Source of the DNA: Tubiluchus corallicola
Taxonomy: Eukaryota > Priapulida > Priapulimorpha > Priapulimorphida > Tubiluchidae
Direction of reading: 5' to 3'
Length of the DNA stretch: 64,000 bases
NCBI GenBank assembly: GCA_030141605.1
Contig: JAQGDQ010000196.1
Coordinates: 312,001 to 376,000 of the forward strand
The notes beneath the pieces are model-generated. The model was not told the origin of the DNA. It worked only from the letters and a program-made list of their open reading frames with translations, and searched no databases. The position numbers and the translations under genes are program-made. Positions within the stretch are counted from its first letter, which is position 1; each line of letters starts with the position of its first letter. Below, one piece after another: positions 57,990 to 64,000 of the stretch.

Positions 57990-58930
57990 TTATTCACTTG
58001 CTAGTACTATGCTGAAATTGATGGAGCAAAATTAGCCAGGATTTGTACTGAAATATGGTCGAGTAAAAGTACAGCGGCTAGCCGTCTCTGGCGTTGATTA
58101 ATGCTCTTTCTCGCCTAGATCTCAATGGTCTTTGTTATTTCAGGTTCACACTGTAAATATTGGATGATCAGTCGAGTGGACAAGGGAAAATCCTTGACCG
58201 ATCAATACGTGATTGCCAAACCTAATTGATATCGATTACGCTAATCGATGCTGTGACCGTAGTTGTGTTTGCATCTGCCGATGGCTGTTCCCACTCAAGA
58301 AGACCTTCAGAAAAAGCGGAGCCCTTTTAGTGGGAAGCCCTTTTATTTATAATGAAGCGAGAAGAGCTGTACACGTTCTTGAAGAACCGCATTTCTTCGG
58401 GAAAAACCGAAACGTGATACAATGTAATGGTGCAAAAATAGAAACCTCTATAAACTCACAAGAAAACACGAGCCAACGCTGCGGCAGCTTAATTAGTTTT
58501 ATTGGTGCTAACTCACCTCATTGTGTTGGCGGTAGCGTGATGGATATGAGAGTACGCATGAACATTTTCACGCACCCACCACGGACATGTCGGTAGTGAT
58601 TAACATCAGCTGTGCGGACGTAAGTGGTTTCAGTCCTTCGATGTTGACGTAATTAGCAATAACAGCTTCGTGCTAGATTAGATATTAGTGAGCTTAATCG
58701 AGGAAGGTCTACTAACACATGAGACTTGCTGCAGCCACTAATATACTAAAGACTTATTAGTTTATTATAGTGGCACTTGCGTAGTGAGAACGTAAATTTT
58801 TGTGTCTTTCTTTATGTTGCATGACATAGACAAGTCTGTGGTCACATTTGAAGGTAACAAGACTTGGCCCATTGGTTGACAAAATGCATGATAGTAGTGT
58901 AGTGCTAATCAACTACACACATTGATTCTA
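57990..58930 (+). other. 5' flank / possible 5'UTR of the Kv1 gene
   Basis: No certain exon. A 127-codon frame (58213-58596) has no recognisable domain and may be leader. The region carries a homeodomain-like palindrome at 58231-58249 and a TGACGTAATTAG CRE-like motif at about 58644-58655. Confidence 0.35.
58231..58249. promoter_or_regulatory. Perfect palindrome ATCGATTACGCTAATCGAT
   Basis: Two 8-bp arms ATCGATTA/TAATCGAT around CGC, about 680 bp before the Kv1 start codon. The arms combine ATCGAT (Onecut/CUT-type) and GATTA/TAATC (K50 homeodomain, Otx-type) cores. Function is inferred from sequence only. Confidence 0.35.
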
Positions 58931-60427
58931 ATGGCATTTAATTTTATTCTTGGTAAGCGCCTGGAATCTGTAGCTGAAGGATGCGTTGAACCACGGTACG
59001 AAAAAGAAAAACGAGAAAAGAGCATGGCAGCCGAGAAAAGGAGAGCAGCACAGGAGTGCCTTTTATTGGAGGAGGATGACAGCAGGGCAGATCCATCAAA
59101 ATCCTCGCAGCAGTCAGACACAAACAGACAGAGCAGCGATCTGAACAAGAATGGCGTCATCTGTTCAGATCATCCTAACACACGCATAATGATCAACATC
59201 AGTGGTTTAAGGTTCGAGACCCGGGTAAAGACGTTACGTCGGTACCCTGATTCTTTGTTGGGTAATCCAGCCAAACGTTGCAAGTACTTCGACACTTTGA
59301 GGAACGAGTATTATTTTGACCGACATCGACCTAGCTTTGATGCAATTCTCCATTATTACCAGAGTAAAGGGCGACTGCAGCGACCTGCCAATGTTCCTAT
59401 GGACGTATTCATCAGTGAAATCAAATTTTTCCAATTAGGCGAGAAGGTGCTTGAGCAATACTTGGAAGGAGAAGGCATCGTGAAGGAGAAACCAAGAGCT
59501 TTACCAAAAAACCCCACTTTGAGGACAATCTGGAAATTGTTTGAGCACCCAGATGCCGGATGGCCATCACGTATTGTGGCAGTTATATCAATATCAGTCA
59601 TAGTGTTATCTGTGATCACATTCTGTGTGGAAACGTTACCAGAATTTTCTCAAAATAAAACTGTTTTGTTTCAAAATGCCACAAGAGATGAGATTGGGGC
59701 CTTTCTTTTTAGCGATCCTTTCTTTGTCATTGAGACATTGTGTGTGTGCTGGTTTACATTTGAGTTAATCATGCGTTTTGTGTCGTCGCCAAATAAATTT
59801 AAGTTCTGGAAAAGTTTTATGAATATTATAGATTTGACTGCCATCGTGCCATACTTCATAGGTCTATCAGTGACATACATCAACAAGTCTGGAGATATGG
59901 GATCGATGAGCTTAGCTGTACTCAGGGTTCTTCGTCTAGTCAGGGTGTTTAGAATATTTAAACTGTCACGACATTACAAAGGTTTGCAAGTCATTGGTCA
60001 AACTTTACGAGCAAGTATTCCAGAATTAGGATTACTTACTTTCTTTCTCATCATTGGCATGATTCTTTTTGCTAGTGCTGTCTACTTTGCCGAACTCGAC
60101 AAAAGTGACTCTCACTTCACTAGTATTCCAGCCGCATTTTGGTGGGTGGTTGTCACCATGACCACAGTTGGATATGGTGACATGTTTCCACAAACAGGTT
60201 GGGGAAAGTTGGTGGGATCTCTCTGTGTGATATCCGGTGTTCTGACAATAGCACTTCCTGTGCCTATCATTGTGTCAAATTTTGATTATTATTACCACCG
60301 TCATTGTGACACTGAAGCTTATACGACAGAAGAGGAGGATCCTCAAGCTGATGGCGATATAGGTACCAGAATAGATTTGGAAGCAGCTGGTAGCAAAAAT
60401 GATGATTACGATGAAACACATTGCTGA
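58931..60427 (+). CDS. Shaker-family (Kv1) voltage-gated potassium channel
   Basis: One uninterrupted frame of 498 residues starting at Met 58931; upstream in-frame codons lack another ATG. The order is a charged N-tail (1-80), T1 tetramerisation domain (84-182, [20 protein letters not shown]), S1 (212-234), two extracellular N-sequons (242, 249), S2 (262-284) and S3 (294-314). S4 follows (327-345, [17 protein letters not shown] with Arg every third residue), then S5 (363-388), pore with TVGYGD (412-417), S6 with PVP (443-445), and a short acidic C-tail. Kv1-type pore, PVP and S6 end NFDYYYHRH place it in Kv1, not Kv2-4. It forms tetrameric delayed-rectifier or A-type K+ channels in the plasma membrane of excitable cells. 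Oddities: A401 and F419 (Shaker D431 and T449 positions), and no C-terminal TDV PDZ ligand (ends ETHC). Confidence 0.96.
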   Translation: MAFNFILGKRLESVAEGCVEPRYEKEKREKSMAAEKRRAAQECLLLEEDDSRADPSKSSQQSDTNRQSSDLNKNGVICSDHPNTRIMINISGLRFETRVKTLRRYPDSLLGNPAKRCKYFDTLRNEYYFDRHRPSFDAILHYYQSKGRLQRPANVPMDVFISEIKFFQLGEKVLEQYLEGEGIVKEKPRALPKNPTLRTIWKLFEHPDAGWPSRIVAVISISVIVLSVITFCVETLPEFSQNKTVLFQNATRDEIGAFLFSDPFFVIETLCVCWFTFELIMRFVSSPNKFKFWKSFMNIIDLTAIVPYFIGLSVTYINKSGDMGSMSLAVLRVLRLVRVFRIFKLSRHYKGLQVIGQTLRASIPELGLLTFFLIIGMILFASAVYFAELDKSDSHFTSIPAAFWWVVVTMTTVGYGDMFPQTGWGKLVGSLCVISGVLTIALPVPIIVSNFDYYYHRHCDTEAYTTEEEDPQADGDIGTRIDLEAAGSKNDDYDETHC

Positions 60428-61800
<1,373 letters not shown>

Positions 61801-61809
61801 ACTTCAGTA

Positions 61810-62925
61810 CATTTCTAATTCAGTAAGCCGTTTTTCATAGAATTATAACTTTATATGTACCTAATTACAGACCCCTTATAAGTACAATTATTAAACTTTG
61901 CATTAAAATTTATACTAAAGTGGAAAGTTGTGCCTCATTAATAATAATTGCAGATTTGCAAGCGTATTTGATTGTCAGGGGATAAAACGATTTTAATCTA
62001 AATGAGAGAAGCAAGTAACAAATCATTGTTTTCCAGTAAACAGGTTCGATTGGTGATTGGACAAATGAGGCTGGGAAATACAAATTTTAAGGCTTTTCTG
62101 CATTTTATAGTATTTTTGAATTCCTTTTTCAGTTTCAATTTAAGAGGATCTCGTGTTGGATCTATTAACTTTTGTTAATGTTTGATAATTTTTCTTTGAG
62201 ATTTTTTTGTAGACAAACGTCCCATAATACCACATAATTATAGCTTGAACCATATGTCAATAACGTACTTGCTAATCCTTGGGTTTACGCCGCTTGACCA
62301 GTATTTGCTACTGATAGGAATCGCAGGTATTTACCATTTGTGTATATAGAAATCATAATTACATTACTATGATGTTATTAAAATTAGCTTGTTGTTTGTT
62401 ATTGTTATTTCAAGTTTTCAAATTGCTTTGTAACCGCCTGATTCCTCGTGTTGAAAGCACTAATTTTAACTTGTTGCTATTATTGGTTGGTACGTAAACG
62501 TGCCAGGACTAATATCCATTGTATTATTATTAAAATTTTTACATTAAATATTACCATTCTACCTATGCCATTTTTGTCACTTTTGTAGCCTACTGTTCGT
62601 ATGTTGTAAAAACAGTTTGAAATTACCCGTTTAATTTTTTCTTGTAAAATAATAACGAGATCTTTTAAATTACCTTCTTCTTGATGATAGAATCGTTACT
62701 GTTTGGTACATAATTTCTATGTATTGTGCAATTCTAACATCCCGGTTTTAAATCAGTATTCCCAATAAACGATTTTTTGTTATAACGTTGAGAAGTTAAG
62801 TGATCATTATACTTTCTGTTGTTATTGTAGCAGTGCACACAATAATTTCCAATCTTTCAACAGTATTTTTTAACAATATTTCAAAGTCAGTTATTAATAA
62901 AATTTGATTGTTAGACCATCATCGT
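61810..62925. other. Intergenic, nothing recognised
   Basis: AT-rich, no exon, RNA gene or clear repeat supported. Confidence 0.35.
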
Positions 62926-62934
62926 CGTACGTCC

Positions 62935-63335
62935 ATCACGTTACATCTATTATAGCGCTGGGCATGCAGAATTTTAAAATAAAAAAATCCGCCCTCGAGA
63001 TAGCTAAACAAAGCAGTAATCCAGAAAAAACTAGTCACTGCTATTGTGGTGTCTGGTCAGCACCATTTCCGTTCTCTTGAGCATCATTGAAACACTAAAA
63101 TCTTGTTGGAGAACGCCGTTTACTAGTTGCGACATGCGTGCTGCCATCTAGGGCCTACAAAAAATGTTATTAAGCAAGACAGAAGCTAGTGTTGTCCTTC
63201 CGCGGGTGTAAACGATGTGGTAGAGAAATGAGGTATTTAGGAAATTAAGTTAGATCCGGAATTTGAACGCAAGATCTTTGTCATTCAAAATGCACATGCT
63301 TCACCGACCAGACAAATGATTGACAACTGTCTCAC
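62935..63335 (-). mobile_element. tRNA-derived SINE, minus strand
   Basis: On the minus strand from about 63320, TGTCTGGTCGGTGAAGCATG gives a tRNA-like A box and TTGCGTTCAAATTCCGG (about 63270-63254) a B box, spaced as in a tRNA. The tRNA-unrelated body extends toward lower coordinates, possibly to the A/T tract near 62985. No intact acceptor stem, so it is not a working tRNA gene. Confidence 0.55.
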
Positions 63336-63700
63336 TGAATGTTATTGAGCTGCTTTGTTTAGAAATATTATGCTTATTTTTTAATTTATTTTTTATTTTA
63401 AATTTGTTTCATACATGTATACATAGCATTGTATAAAAATTAAAAATACTCAACTATACTACAAAATAGCGGTAGAAATAAATAAAATATTTACATATGC
63501 ATACATACACACCCAGACACAAAACATAAAATCACAAGACAGATCACTAAAAATACAATACACAGAGGCATGAAACTCAATAAAACTCACCTTAAAATGG
63601 TAAAAGATGTTGATTTCATAATGCAAAATATAGTTTGTAGTTTGTACCAGTTCGTCCATATAACTGTATTGTGATATGCAGAGTAAACATACAATTTATC

Positions 63701-63829
63701 AATAATATTATTAGGTATTTCTGCCAGCCCTTATATAAAGAATCCTGTTATTTTTCGTGTAATAATATTATTAGGTATTTCTGCCAGCCCTTATATAAAG
63801 AATCCTGTTATCTTTCGTGTAATAATATC
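63701..63829. repeat. 60-bp tandem duplication
   Basis: AATAATATTATTAGGTATTT and the following 40 bases are repeated exactly 60 bp later, with a single substitution in the second copy, and a third copy begins at 63821. Very recent. Confidence 0.97.
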
Positions 63830-63930
63830 ATAGTTTGGCTTAAATAAAACACAAGCCCAGTGATATTTGGTTACTTTCATATGTTAAGTTTGTCCATTAC
63901 CTTTCATCAGTACTAAACACTGTATAAACT

Positions 63931-64000
63931 AGAATGCAAGCACTAACGTGCTTGGATCCAGCACGTCCAATTTGCTCGTTTGATCTTTTTGTAAAGACAA
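63931..64000. repeat. Dispersed GGATCC palindromic repeat, second locus
   Basis: GCACTAACGTGCTTGGATCC followed by AGCACGTCC and ATTTGCTCGTTT aligns with 54045-54100 and runs to the window end. Confidence 0.5.

Noticed and set aside
58213-58596. 127-codon frame upstream of Kv1
   Set aside because: No recognisable domain, a different frame from the channel, and no clear splice pair; treated as possible leader only.
63245-63325. Functional tRNA gene on the minus strand
   Set aside because: Boxes are present but the acceptor stem does not pair and a SINE body follows.

Overview
This window is animal nuclear DNA: AT-rich, spliced genes with GT-AG introns, many decayed mobile elements and simple repeats, and no bacterial features. 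The gene content (LRRFIP family, a Shaker-type Kv1 channel, EGF-repeat remains) fits a bilaterian or near-bilaterian invertebrate. The sequence alone does not fix the phylum. Three gene loci could be read, all on the + strand, separated by repeat-rich non-coding DNA.

Region 1 (about 1-20.4 kb) is an LRRFIP1/2-type gene. Eleven coding exons (2999-18415) join without a phase conflict into a 397-residue protein, mostly coiled coil. Inside its first coding intron lies a very long exon (6583-9219, 879 codons, acidic and Ser-rich). It ends in a phase-0 donor that can splice either to the common second exon, giving about 1241 residues, or to a small Cys-rich terminal exon at 9514-9609. The introns hold a minus-strand LINE reverse-transcriptase fragment, decayed tandem copies of one exon end with its splice donor, and nested DNA-transposon remnants. 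The 3' end has a perfect hairpin beside two AATAAA signals.

Region 2 (about 22.8-29.15 kb) holds a broken EGF-repeat gene remnant. It is followed by four exons of a single-pass membrane protein: a Cys-containing ectodomain, one transmembrane helix, an acidic cytoplasmic tail and two C-terminal PPxY motifs. I do not recognise its family. Its introns carry a SINE (upstream), a LINE fragment and a roughly 248-bp (ATATT)n array 59 bp before the last exon.

Region 3 (about 29.2-58.9 kb) has no gene I can support. It contains a 19-bp minisatellite whose units look like splice signals, a 5S-rRNA-derived SINE fragment, two copies of a roughly 300-bp dispersed repeat (the other copy lies in region 2), a small palindromic MITE, several microsatellites, and a 963-bp pogo-like element. 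That element has perfect 30-bp inverted ends and encodes only the DNA-binding half of a transposase.

Region 4 (58.9-64 kb) is an intact, single-coding-exon Shaker (Kv1) potassium channel of 498 residues. Its 3' flank has an (AAT)n tract, a tRNA-derived SINE, a 60-bp tandem duplication and one more dispersed palindromic repeat. The loci show no operon-like arrangement and need not be functionally linked.
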